In this document: positions 24,799 through 32,523 of the stretch, piece after piece
Numbering within the stretch: the stretch's first letter is position 1
Layout: each line of letters begins with the position of its first letter
Assembly: GCA_947630645.1 (NCBI GenBank)
Contig: CANRIF010000005.1
Coordinates: 1 to 52,238 of the forward strand
Reading direction: 5' to 3'
From: an uncultured Oscillospiraceae bacterium
GTDB lineage: Bacteria > Bacillota > Clostridia > Oscillospirales > Oscillospiraceae
Length of the DNA: 52,238 nucleotides
The notes under the pieces: generated by a model
Told to the model about the DNA's origin: nothing
Databases searched by the model: none
What the model saw: the letters and a program-made list of their open reading frames with translations, nothing else
Made by a program: the position numbers and the translations under genes

Positions 24799-24913
24799 AG
24801 CGATCACCAGCATCCTTGTAGTTTGCTCCACCATAGCGTATGCCCGGCGCGAAATTTGCCGAAATCTGTCGAAGATGGGAAAACGCTGTATTTTTGTTCG
24901 TCACTATTGCGTC

Positions 24914-24942
24914 ATAATACCACCATTTTTGCCGAGACGCAA
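24914..24942 (-). promoter_or_regulatory. Candidate promoter of the ComEC-like gene
   Basis: Read leftward: TTGCGT (24942-24937), 17 bases, TATTAT (24919-24914). It overlaps the rightward promoter at 24929-24957 and CGTCA repeats. Confidence 0.5.
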
Positions 24943-24957
24943 TAATGACGCTATAAT
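24929..24957 (+). promoter_or_regulatory. Promoter of the ribbon-helix-helix gene
   Basis: TTGCCG (24929-24934), 17 bases, TATAAT (24952-24957), 42 bases before the ATG at 25000. Confidence 0.65.
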
Positions 24958-24999
24958 TTCGTCATACTGATGATGTTCTCATATCCGGGAGATGCGACC

Positions 25000-25179
25000 A
25001 TGGACGACAAACTTTTGCGGTATACTTTGCGGGTGGACAGGGTGCTATTTCAGAAATTCCGCTATATCGCGGAATCCGAAGGGCGCTCGGCGAACAAGGA
25101 GATCGAGCAGTATCTCAAGCGGTGTGTGGCCCAATATGAAAAGGAAAACGGGAAGATACCGTTGGAGAGAAACGAATGA
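25000..25179 (+). CDS. Arc-like ribbon-helix-helix DNA-binding protein
   Basis: A 59-residue protein from the ATG at 25000 (GGGAG nine bases before; an ATG at 24970 lies too close to the likely transcription start). The sequence LLRYTLRVDRVLFQKFRYIA then SANKEIEQYLKRCV is the strand-helix-helix pattern of the Arc/MetJ group: the basic strand reads the DNA groove as a dimer. Such small proteins usually repress their own promoter, and the promoter here carries CGTCA/TGACG repeats. No toxin gene is adjacent. Confidence 0.75.
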   Translation: MDDKLLRYTLRVDRVLFQKFRYIAESEGRSANKEIEQYLKRCVAQYEKENGKIPLERNE

Positions 25180-25205
25180 GAGACGGCCGATGGGCCGTCT
25201 CTCTT
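25179..25205 (+). terminator. Terminator after the ribbon-helix-helix gene
   Basis: A perfect 10-bp stem AGAGACGGCC with GGCCGTCTCT, loop GATG, then CTTG. The stem begins at the stop codon. Confidence 0.75.
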
Positions 25206-25233
25206 GCTATCCGCGTCGGAGAGGGTTTATAAT
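25204..25233 (+). promoter_or_regulatory. Promoter of the nitroreductase gene
   Basis: TTGCTA (25204-25209), 18 bases, TATAAT (25228-25233), 24 bases before the start at 25258. Confidence 0.55.
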
Positions 25234-25257
25234 ATGGAAAAACCAAGGAGGCGCGTT

Positions 25258-25929
25258 ATGGACGTTTTGGAGGCGATGCGGGCGCGGCACAGCGTTCGGC
25301 AGTATCTAGATAAGCCCATCCCGGCGGATGTGGCGGCGGCGCTCCGGGCGGAGGTGGAAGCCTGCAACCGGGAGGGGGATCTGAACATCCAGCTGGTGAC
25401 CGACGAGCCGGGGGCCTTTGACTGCGCCATGGCCAAGTACGGCAGCTTTTCCGGCGTGTGCAACTACTTCGCGCTGGTGGGGCCGGACGATGACGGCCTG
25501 GAGGAGCGGGCCGGGTACTACGGCGAGCGGCTGGTGATCCTGGCGCAGACGCTGGGGCTGAACACCTGCTGGGTGGGGCTGACGTTCTCCAAGAAGAAGG
25601 CCCATATCCAGGTGGGGCCGGGGGAGAAGCTGGCGCTGGTGATCGCGCTGGGCTACGGCGCCACCCAGGGCGCTCCCCACAAGGACAAGCCCATGGAGAA
25701 GCTGTGCCAGGCGGACGGCGGGATGCCGGACTGGTTCCGCCGGGGGATGGAGTACGCGATGCGGGCGCCCACCGCCATCAACCAGCAGAAGTTCCGCTTT
25801 GTCCTGGAGCCGGACGGGAAGGTGCGGGCCGAGGCCCTGCGGGGGCCGTTTTCCAGGGTGGACCTGGGCATCGTGAAGTACCACTTTGAGCTGGGCGCCG
25901 GCCGGGAGAACTTCGCCTGGGCGGAGTGA
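25258..25929 (+). CDS. Nitroreductase family protein
   Basis: A 223-residue flavoprotein starting MDVLEAMRARHSVRQYLDKP behind AAGGAGG. The R-x-S-V-R-x-Y start is the FMN phosphate motif of nitroreductases. Later parts fit: GERLVILAQTLGLNTCWVGL (FMN and dimer helix), LALVIALGYGATQG, and APTAINQQKFRFVLE. The middle AKYGSFSGVCNYFALVGPDD gives the substrate side of the pocket. Enzymes of this group reduce nitro compounds, quinones or flavins with NAD(P)H, but the physiological substrate is seldom known. A member of the TM1586-type small subfamily is plausible. The Tag gene follows 19 bases later. Confidence 0.88.
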   Translation: MDVLEAMRARHSVRQYLDKPIPADVAAALRAEVEACNREGDLNIQLVTDEPGAFDCAMAKYGSFSGVCNYFALVGPDDDGLEERAGYYGERLVILAQTLGLNTCWVGLTFSKKKAHIQVGPGEKLALVIALGYGATQGAPHKDKPMEKLCQADGGMPDWFRRGMEYAMRAPTAINQQKFRFVLEPDGKVRAEALRGPFSRVDLGIVKYHFELGAGRENFAWAE

Positions 25930-25948
25930 TGTGGCAAAGGAGGACGTG

Positions 25949-26584
25949 ATGACAGAGCGGCGGAGATGCCCCTGGTGCCTGATGAACGAGCGGCAGACCC
26001 GCTACCACGACGAGGAGTGGGGCGTGCCGGTCCACGACGACCGCAAGCAGTTTGAATTCCTCATGCTGGAGGCCATGCAGTGCGGCCTTAGCTGGGACAC
26101 GGTGCTGCGAAAGCGGGAGGTGTTCCGGGCCTGCTTTGACGGGTTCGATTATGATAAGGTGGCGGCCTATACCGACGGGGACATAGACCGGATCATGGCC
26201 GCGCCCGGCATGATCCGCTCCCGGCGGAAGATCGAGGCGGTCATCAATAACGCCCGGTGCGTTCAGCGCATCCGGGCGGAGTTTGGTTCCTTTTCCGATT
26301 ATCTCTGGGGCTGGACCGACGGGAAGACGATGCTCTACGCGGGCCATGAACGGGGCTTTATCCCGGCGTCCAACGGGCTTTCCGACCGTATCGCAAAGGA
26401 CCTAAAGAAGCAGGGGATGAAGTACATCGGCACCGTGACGGTCTACGCCCACCTGCAGGCCAGCGGCGTCGTCAACGACCATGTGCGGGAGTGCTTCCGG
26501 TATGGGGAACTGCTGGGCGGCGACGTGGTGCGGACGGAGGACGGGAGCGGCCCTATTTCTGTTCCACGTCCTCGCAGCGGATGA
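25949..26584 (+). CDS. tag: DNA-3-methyladenine glycosylase I
   Basis: Tag removes 3-methyladenine from alkylated DNA. The 211-residue protein shows the family zinc site: an N-terminal Cys (Cys7 in RRCPWC), His20 in YHDEEWGVP, and His178/Cys182 in DHVREC. The base-recognition helix QFEFLMLEAMQCGLSWDTVL (with Glu41) is also intact. AAAGGAGG precedes the ATG. The last ~15 residues (TEDGSGPISVPRPRSG) extend beyond the usual end, and the final 32 bases overlap the converging sugar transferase gene. Downstream of the nitroreductase and probably in one transcript. Confidence 0.93.
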   Translation: MTERRRCPWCLMNERQTRYHDEEWGVPVHDDRKQFEFLMLEAMQCGLSWDTVLRKREVFRACFDGFDYDKVAAYTDGDIDRIMAAPGMIRSRRKIEAVINNARCVQRIRAEFGSFSDYLWGWTDGKTMLYAGHERGFIPASNGLSDRIAKDLKKQGMKYIGTVTVYAHLQASGVVNDHVRECFRYGELLGGDVVRTEDGSGPISVPRPRSG

Positions 26585-27194
26585 CCTTGCCGACGGTGGC
26601 CCAGAATATCCGCCAGTCCTGGCCGAAGCTAAGGTGTTCCAGATAGGCCCGGTCATAGGCGGCCTTGCGCTCGTCGTCCACCATGTCCCGGCCGCTGATC
26701 TGGGCCAGGCCGGTGAGGCCGGGGCGGAGGCGGTAGACCCCCGCGGCGCGGCGCAGCCGGTGGACGGACGCCTCCTCGGGCATCAGCGGCCGGGGGCCGA
26801 TCAGCGACATGGAGCCAGACAGCACCTGGACCAGCTGGGGCAGTTCGTCCAGACTGGCCTTACGCAGCACCCGGCCGAGGGGCGTGATGGCGCCGGTGGC
26901 GGCGTCGATGCTGCGGAACTTCCAGAGCAGGAACGGCGCGCCATCGCGGCCCACCCGCTCCTGGCGGAACAGCACCGGCTGCCGGGGGGACGATAGCTTC
27001 ACCAGCCCGGCGATGACCGCCATGGGGATGGCCAGCAGCGCCAGCAGGACCAGCGAGAGCAGCCCGTCCAGGCACCGCTTCACCGTCAGATACCGCTCCT
27101 GGCGGGCGGTCAGGCGGTAGGCCCCGGCCGGGAGGATGTATTCGGTTTTTCCCGTTTCTGACGCCAAAGCAATGTCCTCTGCGAGTAAGATCAT
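26553..27194 (-). CDS. Bacterial sugar transferase (undecaprenyl-phosphate type)
   Basis: The protein has one membrane helix (LLSLVLLALLAIPMAVIAGL) after a basic KRCLDG, then the catalytic half: FRQERVGRDGAPFLLWKFRS, LRKASLDELPQLVQVLSGSM, LIGPRPLMPEE and RPGLTGLAQISGRD. This is the C-terminal WcaJ/WbaP-type domain that loads the first sugar phosphate on undecaprenyl phosphate. No glycosyltransferase cluster is near. A perfect TTGACA-N17-TATAAT sits at 27199-27227, so the start is either the ATG at 27194, essentially leaderless, or a TTG at 27167 behind AGAGGA; an ATG at 27230 lies upstream of the promoter and is excluded. Confidence 0.88.
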   Translation of the reverse strand: MILLAEDIALASETGKTEYILPAGAYRLTARQERYLTVKRCLDGLLSLVLLALLAIPMAVIAGLVKLSSPRQPVLFRQERVGRDGAPFLLWKFRSIDAATGAITPLGRVLRKASLDELPQLVQVLSGSMSLIGPRPLMPEEASVHRLRRAAGVYRLRPGLTGLAQISGRDMVDDERKAAYDRAYLEHLSFGQDWRIFWATVGKVIRCEDVEQK

Positions 27195-27198
27195 ACAA

Positions 27199-27227
27199 AT
27201 TATATTCGATTCGCGGCGGCCTGTCAA
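27199..27227 (-). promoter_or_regulatory. Perfect consensus promoter of the sugar transferase gene
   Basis: Read leftward: TTGACA (27227-27222), exactly 17 bases, TATAAT (27204-27199). Confidence 0.85.
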
Positions 27228-27271
27228 CAAACGGGCCGCCTGCCGACGGACCCGGGGGGTGGTGATCAGCC

Positions 27272-27841
27272 ATGGAACAGGATACGATGCGATATGATGT
27301 GGTGCGAAGCGCCCGGCGGACGGTGTCCCTGGAGATACGGCCGGACGGGAGCCTGCTGGTGCGGGCGCCGGCGCGGATGCGGGACGGGGACATACGGGCG
27401 TTCGTCGCCTCCCGCCGGGACTGGGTGGAAAAGCACCGGGCGGCCGTGACGCGCCGTCGGGAGGCGCTGGCCCAGCCCTTCCGCCGGGAGGAACTGGCGG
27501 CCCTCCGCACCGCCGCGGAGAGGACGCTGCCCCAGCGGGCGGCCTATTATGCGCCGCTGGTGGGGGTGCGCTACGGCCGCGTTACCATCCGGTGCCAGCG
27601 GACCCGGTGGGGCAGCTGCAGCGGCAAGGGGAATTTGAGCTTCAACTGCCTGCTGATGCTGGCCCCGGAGCGGGTGCAGGACTATGTGGTGGTGCATGAG
27701 CTGTGCCACCGGAAGCACATGGACCACTCTCCCCGGTTCTGGGCGGAGGTGGAGCGCCTCATGCCCGACTGGCGGGAGAGCCGCCGCTGGCTCACCGAGA
27801 ACGGCGCGGCGCTGCTGGCCCGGGTGGAGCGCCGGGGCTGA
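27272..27841 (+). CDS. YgjP-type (DUF45/M48-like) metallopeptidase
   Basis: The 189-residue protein belongs to the YgjP/SprT-like family. It starts with the usual strand pair (YDVVRSARRTVSLEIRPDGS), then the substrate groove CQRTRWGSCSGKGNLSFNC, and the zinc motif VVHELCHRKHMDHSPRFW, with HELCH and a third His six residues on. Members are predicted zinc proteases of unclear substrate. No signal peptide. It is read divergently from the sugar transferase across a 77-base gap. Confidence 0.9.
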   Translation: MEQDTMRYDVVRSARRTVSLEIRPDGSLLVRAPARMRDGDIRAFVASRRDWVEKHRAAVTRRREALAQPFRREELAALRTAAERTLPQRAAYYAPLVGVRYGRVTIRCQRTRWGSCSGKGNLSFNCLLMLAPERVQDYVVVHELCHRKHMDHSPRFWAEVERLMPDWRESRRWLTENGAALLARVERRG

Positions 27842-27868
27842 CTGACGCCGGGACAATAATATGATGTG

Positions 27869-27906
27869 CAGGACCCTCTCCGGGCGGAGGGGGTCCTGCT
27901 TTTTTG
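27869..27906 (+). terminator. Terminator after the YgjP-like gene
   Basis: A 13-bp stem (CAGGACCCTCTCC pairing with GGAGGGGGTCCTG, one G-T pair) and a short loop are followed by CTTTTTT. Confidence 0.9.
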
Positions 27907-27976
27907 TCGCCCGGTTTTGGTCAGCTTGTCCAGAGTGGGGCAGAAGAGCGGCGTCATTTCTATTTTCTCCACAAAA

Positions 27977-28015
27977 AACGCGCGGAAAAAGTTCCTTCCG
28001 CGCGTTCGTGTTTTT
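27977..28015 (+). terminator. Second hairpin terminator before mraZ
   Basis: A perfect 11-bp stem AACGCGCGGAA with TTCCGCGCGTT, then CGTGTTTTT. It stands in the 374-base gap before mraZ; an A run on its left side would let it also work leftward. From 28016 to 28118 nothing else was seen. Confidence 0.75.
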
Positions 28016-28118
28016 CCGACCCTTTCTGTCAAAGCTAGATATTGTGGCGGTAAAAACCGCCGCGCACAATAGGAAAAAAATGGCAGGCGTTTTTCGCAAA
28101 AAAACTCCTTTTGCCCCC

Positions 28119-28147
28119 TTGCAATTTGGTTTTTGGCCCTCTATAAT
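28119..28147 (+). promoter_or_regulatory. dcw cluster promoter (mraZ promoter)
   Basis: TTGCAA (28119-28124), 17 bases, TATAAT (28142-28147), 69 bases before the mraZ ATG. Confidence 0.8.
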
Positions 28148-28156
28148 ATAGCCAAG

Positions 28157-28181
28157 TGGGGCGAAGTGGGGGAAAGTGTTT
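28157..28181 (+). promoter_or_regulatory. MraZ operator repeats
   Basis: TGGGG at 28157-28161 and 28167-28171, and a weaker TGTTT at 28177-28181, each 10 bases apart and starting about ten bases after the -10 box. TGGGN boxes with 5-base spacers just past the promoter are the known MraZ binding pattern, so mraZ is probably self-repressed. Confidence 0.75.
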
Positions 28182-28215
28182 CAAATTCCCACACTGGTGA
28201 CAGGAGGTGAGCCGG

Positions 28216-28632
28216 ATGACAGGTGAATATCAACATTCACTGGACGCCAAGGGGCGGCTGTTCATCCCGGCGCGCCTGCGGGACGAGTTGGGGGCGGAGT
28301 TCTATGTGACGCTCTCCATGGATCACTGTCTGAACGCGTACAGCGCGGAACAGTGGGATATCTTCTCCTCGAAAGTCAACGCCATGCCCTACATCAAGCA
28401 GCGGGCCATGCGGCCGCTGTTTTCCAACGCCTGCAAATGCGAACTGGACACCCAGGGGCGCATCCTCCTGCCCCAGAAGCTGCGGGATCAGGCGGGACTG
28501 ACGAAGAACGTCACCGTCCTCGGCTCCAACAACCACGCGGAGTTCTGGGACAGCGACGAGTGGGCCAAGATCCGCGATGTGGAGGCCTCGCCGGAGAACA
28601 TCGCCGCCGTGATGCAGGAGCTTGACTTCTGA
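28216..28632 (+). CDS. mraZ: Transcriptional regulator MraZ
   Basis: A 138-residue double AbrB-fold protein that binds TGGGN repeats in its own leader and controls the dcw genes. The two repeats show the family DAKGRLFIPARLRDEL (residues ~10-25) and DTQGRILLPQKLRDQAGL, each with the D/Q-x-(K/Q)-G-R core. The ATG at 28216 follows AGGAGGTGAGCCGG; a GTG at 28207 overlaps that site and is rejected. Its stop overlaps the rsmH start by one base. Confidence 0.96.
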   Translation: MTGEYQHSLDAKGRLFIPARLRDELGAEFYVTLSMDHCLNAYSAEQWDIFSSKVNAMPYIKQRAMRPLFSNACKCELDTQGRILLPQKLRDQAGLTKNVTVLGSNNHAEFWDSDEWAKIRDVEASPENIAAVMQELDF

Positions 28633-29558
28633 TGCGGCATGAGAGCGTGTTGCTCCAGGAGTGCCTGCACTACCTGGACATAGACCCTGCGGGCACCTAT
28701 GTGGACGGGACGCTGGGTATGGGAGGCCACGCGGAGGCCGTCTTGGAGCGGCTGGAGAGCGGGCGGCTGATCGGCATCGACCGGGACGACCGGGCGCTGG
28801 GATACGCCAGAGAGCGGCTGGCGCGGTTCGGAGACCGGGCCGTGCTGGTAAAGGGGAATTTCGGCGACCTGGGCGCCATCCTGGACGGCATGGGGATCGA
28901 CAAGGTCAACGGGATGCTGTTCGACCTGGGCGTATCCTCGCCCCAGCTGGACGACAGGGAACGGGGCTTTTCCTATATGCAGGACGCGCCGCTGGATATG
29001 CGGATGGACGAGACGACGGTGCTGACGGCCCGGGAGGTCCTCAACACCTGGTCGGAGACGGAACTGCGGAGCATCTTCTGGCGCTACGGCGAGGAACGGT
29101 ACGCCGGGCGCATCGCCGCGGCGGTGGCCGCCAAGCGGCAGGAGGCACCCATCGAGACGACGGGGCAGTTCGTGGACATCATCCGCAAGACCATGCCGGC
29201 GGCGGCGCTCCGGGAGAAGCAGCACCCGGCCAAACGGTGCTTCCAGGCGGTGCGTATCGCGGTCAACGACGAGTTGGGCGAGTTGGAGCGGATGCTGGAA
29301 ACGGCGCCGGACAGGCTCCTTCCCGGGGGCCGGATGCTCGTCATCAGCTTTCACTCCCTGGAGGATAGGACCGTAAAGGAGGCCATACGCAAGAGGGAGA
29401 ACGGCTGCACCTGCCCGCCGGATTTTCCGGTATGCACCTGCGGCTTTGTCAAGACGCTGCGGAGCGTCACGCGCAAGCCGGTCGTCCCCGACCGGGAGGA
29501 ACTGGAGAGAAATCCGCGGGCCAGGAGCGCCCGCCTGCGTATAGCGGAGAGGGTTTGA
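28632..29558 (+). CDS. rsmH: 16S rRNA (cytosine-1402-N4)-methyltransferase RsmH
   Basis: The enzyme adds an N4-methyl group to C1402 in the decoding site using S-adenosylmethionine. The 308 residues match the family: MRHESVLLQECLHYL start, SAM loop VDGTLGMGGHAEAVLE, LFDLGVSSPQLDDRERGFSY, DMRMDETTVLTA, and the end FHSLEDRTVKEAIRKRE with NPRARSARLRIAERV. It follows mraZ directly, as in most Gram-positive dcw clusters. The ATG overlaps the mraZ stop codon (TGATG). Confidence 0.97.
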   Translation: MRHESVLLQECLHYLDIDPAGTYVDGTLGMGGHAEAVLERLESGRLIGIDRDDRALGYARERLARFGDRAVLVKGNFGDLGAILDGMGIDKVNGMLFDLGVSSPQLDDRERGFSYMQDAPLDMRMDETTVLTAREVLNTWSETELRSIFWRYGEERYAGRIAAAVAAKRQEAPIETTGQFVDIIRKTMPAAALREKQHPAKRCFQAVRIAVNDELGELERMLETAPDRLLPGGRMLVISFHSLEDRTVKEAIRKRENGCTCPPDFPVCTCGFVKTLRSVTRKPVVPDREELERNPRARSARLRIAERV

Positions 29559-29561
29559 GAC

Positions 29562-30149
29562 ATGGCGGATGTAAGGACGTTCAAGAGCTACAACTTCATC
29601 ACCGGCGCCGTGGACGGCACCCAGGCCTATGACTTCAGCTACCCCGGCCTGTACACCGACGAGGAGGAGTACAGCGTTCCCGAGGAGAGGCCCCGCCGCC
29701 GACAGCGTTTGCAGCCCCGGGAGTGGGTCAAGGAGAGCGTCCGTACCCGCACCCGCGTCCGGGCGGAGGCCAAGCACGCCCAGGGCATATCCGTGCTATC
29801 CCTGCTGGGGGCGGCGGTGGCGGTGGTGCTGCTGACCATGATGCTGCTGGCCCAGATCCGGCTCACGGACATCTCCGACACGGCCGCCAGGCTGGAGAGC
29901 CAGATCGACCAGCTGGAGCTGGAGCGGGACAAACTCACCGTGCAGTATGAAAAGATCTTCAACCTCAAGGACGTGGAGACCATCGCCGTGGAGCAGCTGG
30001 GTATGCAGGAACCCATGAACGAGCAGATCTATTACCTCACCGGCGTGGCGTCCGCGGACAAGGCCGTTGTGGTCACGAAAGACGACGCGGATCTGTTCTC
30101 CATGGGCTTGAGCGACATCCTAAATTCCATCAAGGCATATTTTAGTTGA
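29562..30149 (+). CDS. ftsL: Cell division protein FtsL-like
   Basis: A 195-residue bitopic protein: a long cytoplasmic tail with a basic stretch (RPRRRQRLQPREW), one membrane helix (ISVLSLLGAAVAVVLLTMML, ~77-97), and an extracytoplasmic leucine-zipper coiled coil (ISDTAARLESQIDQLELERD, KLTVQYEKIFNLKDVE). The order rsmH-ftsL-PBP is the conserved dcw order, which supports the call more than sequence does. FtsL joins FtsB/DivIC and FtsQ/DivIB to activate septal wall synthesis. The cytoplasmic part (~75 residues) is longer than in E. coli FtsL. Confidence 0.85.
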   Translation: MADVRTFKSYNFITGAVDGTQAYDFSYPGLYTDEEEYSVPEERPRRRQRLQPREWVKESVRTRTRVRAEAKHAQGISVLSLLGAAVAVVLLTMMLLAQIRLTDISDTAARLESQIDQLELERDKLTVQYEKIFNLKDVETIAVEQLGMQEPMNEQIYYLTGVASADKAVVVTKDDADLFSMGLSDILNSIKAYFS

Positions 30150-30207
30150 CAAGGGTATTATACTGGTATTGGTGGACAGCATTTAGCCAGACCAAAGGAG
30201 ACTCCCT

Positions 30208-32523
30208 ATGTTCAACAGGCGTCGGGACAAAGAACCCGTTACACCCAACCGAATGATGCTGCGCCGCACACTGTTCCTTATGATCGTGTGCGGCATAGTT
30301 GCATTTTTCGCGCTGGGTGCGCGGCTGTTCCAATTGCAGATCGTCGACCACGATATGTACGAGACGGCCGCCGTGGAGCAGCAACTGCGCCAGACCAACG
30401 TGCCCGCCCAGCGCGGCACGATCTACGACCGGAACATGAACATACTGGCCATGAGCGCGTCGGTGAGCAACATCTACATCAGCCCGGCGGAGATCGCCAT
30501 GTACGACGAGGACCCGGTGGCCATCGCCAGCGGCCTGGCCAACATCCTGGGCGTGGACTACGCCACGATCTTCGAGAAGACCACCCACACCGACAGCTGG
30601 TATTCCACCGTGGCCCGGAAGGTGGAGGACGACCTGGCGGACCGGGTCCGGGAGTTCAAGGAAAACGGCTATTACGACAAAGACGGCAAACAGCACAGCT
30701 ACAACGGCATCAAGATCGAAGAGGCCAGCAAGCGGTATTACCCCTACGGCACCCTAGCCAGCCATGTGCTGGGCTTCGTGGGGGCGGACGACCATGGCCT
30801 GGCCGGACTGGAGTACAGCTACGACGAGCAGCTGTCCGGCATCGACGGGCGCATCGTCCGGGCCACCAACGCCTACGGTACGGACATGATGTTCACCGAC
30901 TTCGAGGATTACTACGACGCGGTGGACGGCCAGAGCATCGTCACCACCATCGACGAGACGGTGCAGTTCTACCTGGAAAAGCACCTGGACGAGGCCGTCG
31001 TGGATTACGAATTGCAGGACGGCGCCTGCGGCATCGTCATGGACGTGAACACCGGCGCCATCCTGGGCATGGCGTCTGTGGGGGACTTCGACCCCAACGA
31101 CTACCTCGCCATCAGCCCGGAGGCCCAGCAGCGGGTGGACACCGCCATGGTGGCCACGGACGAGGAGCGCAGCGCCCTTTTGGCGGAGGAGCGGAACCTG
31201 CAGTGGCGCAACAAGGCCCTCACGGAGACCTACGAGCCGGGGTCCGTCTTCAAGATCATCACCCTGGCGGCCGGCCTGGAGTCCGGCGCCATCGACACCA
31301 ACTCCACGTTCTACTGCGGCGGGAGCCTGCAGGTGCTGGGCCGTACCGACCCGCTGAACTGCTGGAACACCGCCGGCCACGGCAACGAGACGCTCACCGA
31401 GGCGGCCATGTACTCCTGCAACGTGGCCTTCACCCTTATCGGCCAGAAGGTGGGCGCGGAGCGGTTTTACCAGTACGCCCGGGCCTTCGGCCTGTTCGAC
31501 AGGACCGGCGTGGACCTGCCCGGCGAGGCGTCCAGCCTATGGTGGAGCGAGGACGTGTTCTTCAATAAGGCCAACCTCTCCCAGCTGGCGGCTGCCTCCT
31601 TCGGCCAGACCTTCACCGTCACCCCCATGCAGCTGATCACGGCGGTCAGCGCCGTGGCCAACGGCGGCTACCTGATGGAGCCGTATGTGGTGCAGAAGAT
31701 CCTGGACGCCGACGGCACCGTCGTCAGCCAGCGGGAGCCTATCGTGGTGCGCCAGGTGATCAGCGAGAAGACCAGCGAGACTTGCTGCCTGATCCTGGAG
31801 CAGGTGGTCAGCGGCAAGAACAGCACCGGTAAAAACGCCTATGTGGCGGGCTACCGGGTGGCGGGCAAGACCGGGACCTCCGAGGACGTTACCTACGAGA
31901 TCGAACACGGCGAGAAGAAATACATCGCCTCTTTCCTGGGCTTTGCCCCGGCCAACGACCCCCAGGTGGCGGCGCTGGTGCTGTGCGAGAACCCCGACCA
32001 CGGGGCCAGCGGCGGCGCCATGGGCGCGCCCACCGTGGGGAAGATCCTCACCGACGTGCTGCCGTATCTGGGCGTGCAGCCCCAGTACGGCGAGGGCGAA
32101 GAGGGCATCGTGGACCAGCGGGTGCCTCGGGTGCTGGGCAAGACCCCCGAGGAGGCCCGGGAACTGATGGAGAGCGCCGGCTTCGTGGTGAAGTCCGTCA
32201 AGGGCAGCGGCGCGGCGGTGACCGCCCAGCTGCCCGCGGCCAACGCCAAGGTCGCCTCCGGCAGCGAGGTCATCATCTACTGCGGCGAGGAGCCGCCCAC
32301 CGAGCCGGTGGAGATGCGTGATCTGATCGGGTTGAGCTACGAGATCGCCAAGATACGCGCCGGATGGGACGGCCTGTACGTCCGGGGCGAGGGCGTCATG
32401 ATGAACAGCAACAGCATCCTGACGGTCAGCCAGAGCATCGAACCGGGCACCATGGTGGCGCCCGGGACCGTGGTGACGGTCACACTATCTGATTCCAGTT
32501 GGGGGGCGACGGCGCGGACATGA
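30208..32523 (+). CDS. PASTA-containing class B penicillin-binding protein (SpoVD/FtsI type)
   Basis: The 771-residue transpeptidase crosslinks septal or spore peptidoglycan. One membrane helix (LFLMIVCGIVAFFALGARLF, ~22-42), a dimerisation domain beginning RGTIYDRNMNILAMSA, then the catalytic domain with active Ser346 (SVFK), Ser403-x-Asn405 and Lys554-Thr-Gly. Two C-terminal PASTA-like units follow (VPRVLGKTPEEARELMESAG and MRDLIGLSYEIAKIRAGWDG). PASTA tails occur in SpoVD and PBP2B; which role applies cannot be told here, though one FtsW-type partner lies downstream. The stop overlaps murE by four bases (ATGA). Confidence 0.92.
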   Translation: MFNRRRDKEPVTPNRMMLRRTLFLMIVCGIVAFFALGARLFQLQIVDHDMYETAAVEQQLRQTNVPAQRGTIYDRNMNILAMSASVSNIYISPAEIAMYDEDPVAIASGLANILGVDYATIFEKTTHTDSWYSTVARKVEDDLADRVREFKENGYYDKDGKQHSYNGIKIEEASKRYYPYGTLASHVLGFVGADDHGLAGLEYSYDEQLSGIDGRIVRATNAYGTDMMFTDFEDYYDAVDGQSIVTTIDETVQFYLEKHLDEAVVDYELQDGACGIVMDVNTGAILGMASVGDFDPNDYLAISPEAQQRVDTAMVATDEERSALLAEERNLQWRNKALTETYEPGSVFKIITLAAGLESGAIDTNSTFYCGGSLQVLGRTDPLNCWNTAGHGNETLTEAAMYSCNVAFTLIGQKVGAERFYQYARAFGLFDRTGVDLPGEASSLWWSEDVFFNKANLSQLAAASFGQTFTVTPMQLITAVSAVANGGYLMEPYVVQKILDADGTVVSQREPIVVRQVISEKTSETCCLILEQVVSGKNSTGKNAYVAGYRVAGKTGTSEDVTYEIEHGEKKYIASFLGFAPANDPQVAALVLCENPDHGASGGAMGAPTVGKILTDVLPYLGVQPQYGEGEEGIVDQRVPRVLGKTPEEARELMESAGFVVKSVKGSGAAVTAQLPAANAKVASGSEVIIYCGEEPPTEPVEMRDLIGLSYEIAKIRAGWDGLYVRGEGVMMNSNSILTVSQSIEPGTMVAPGTVVTVTLSDSSWGATART

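Larger units (their letters stand above)
24899..24964. promoter_or_regulatory. CGTCA/TGACG operator-like repeat region
   Basis: CGTCA occurs at 24899-24903, 24910-24914 and 24960-24964, TGACG at 24946-24950 and GACGC at 24936-24940. TGACG and CGTCA form a palindrome exactly around the rightward -10 box, and TATTGCGTC (24905-24913) mirrors GACGCAATA (24936-24944). Likely binding sites for the neighbouring ribbon-helix-helix protein (inference). Confidence 0.55.

Noticed and set aside
30146-30174. TTGACA at 30146 as a promoter for the PBP gene
   Set aside because: The TATACT downstream is only 7 bases away and no other -10 fits, so the gene is probably read from the mraZ promoter.
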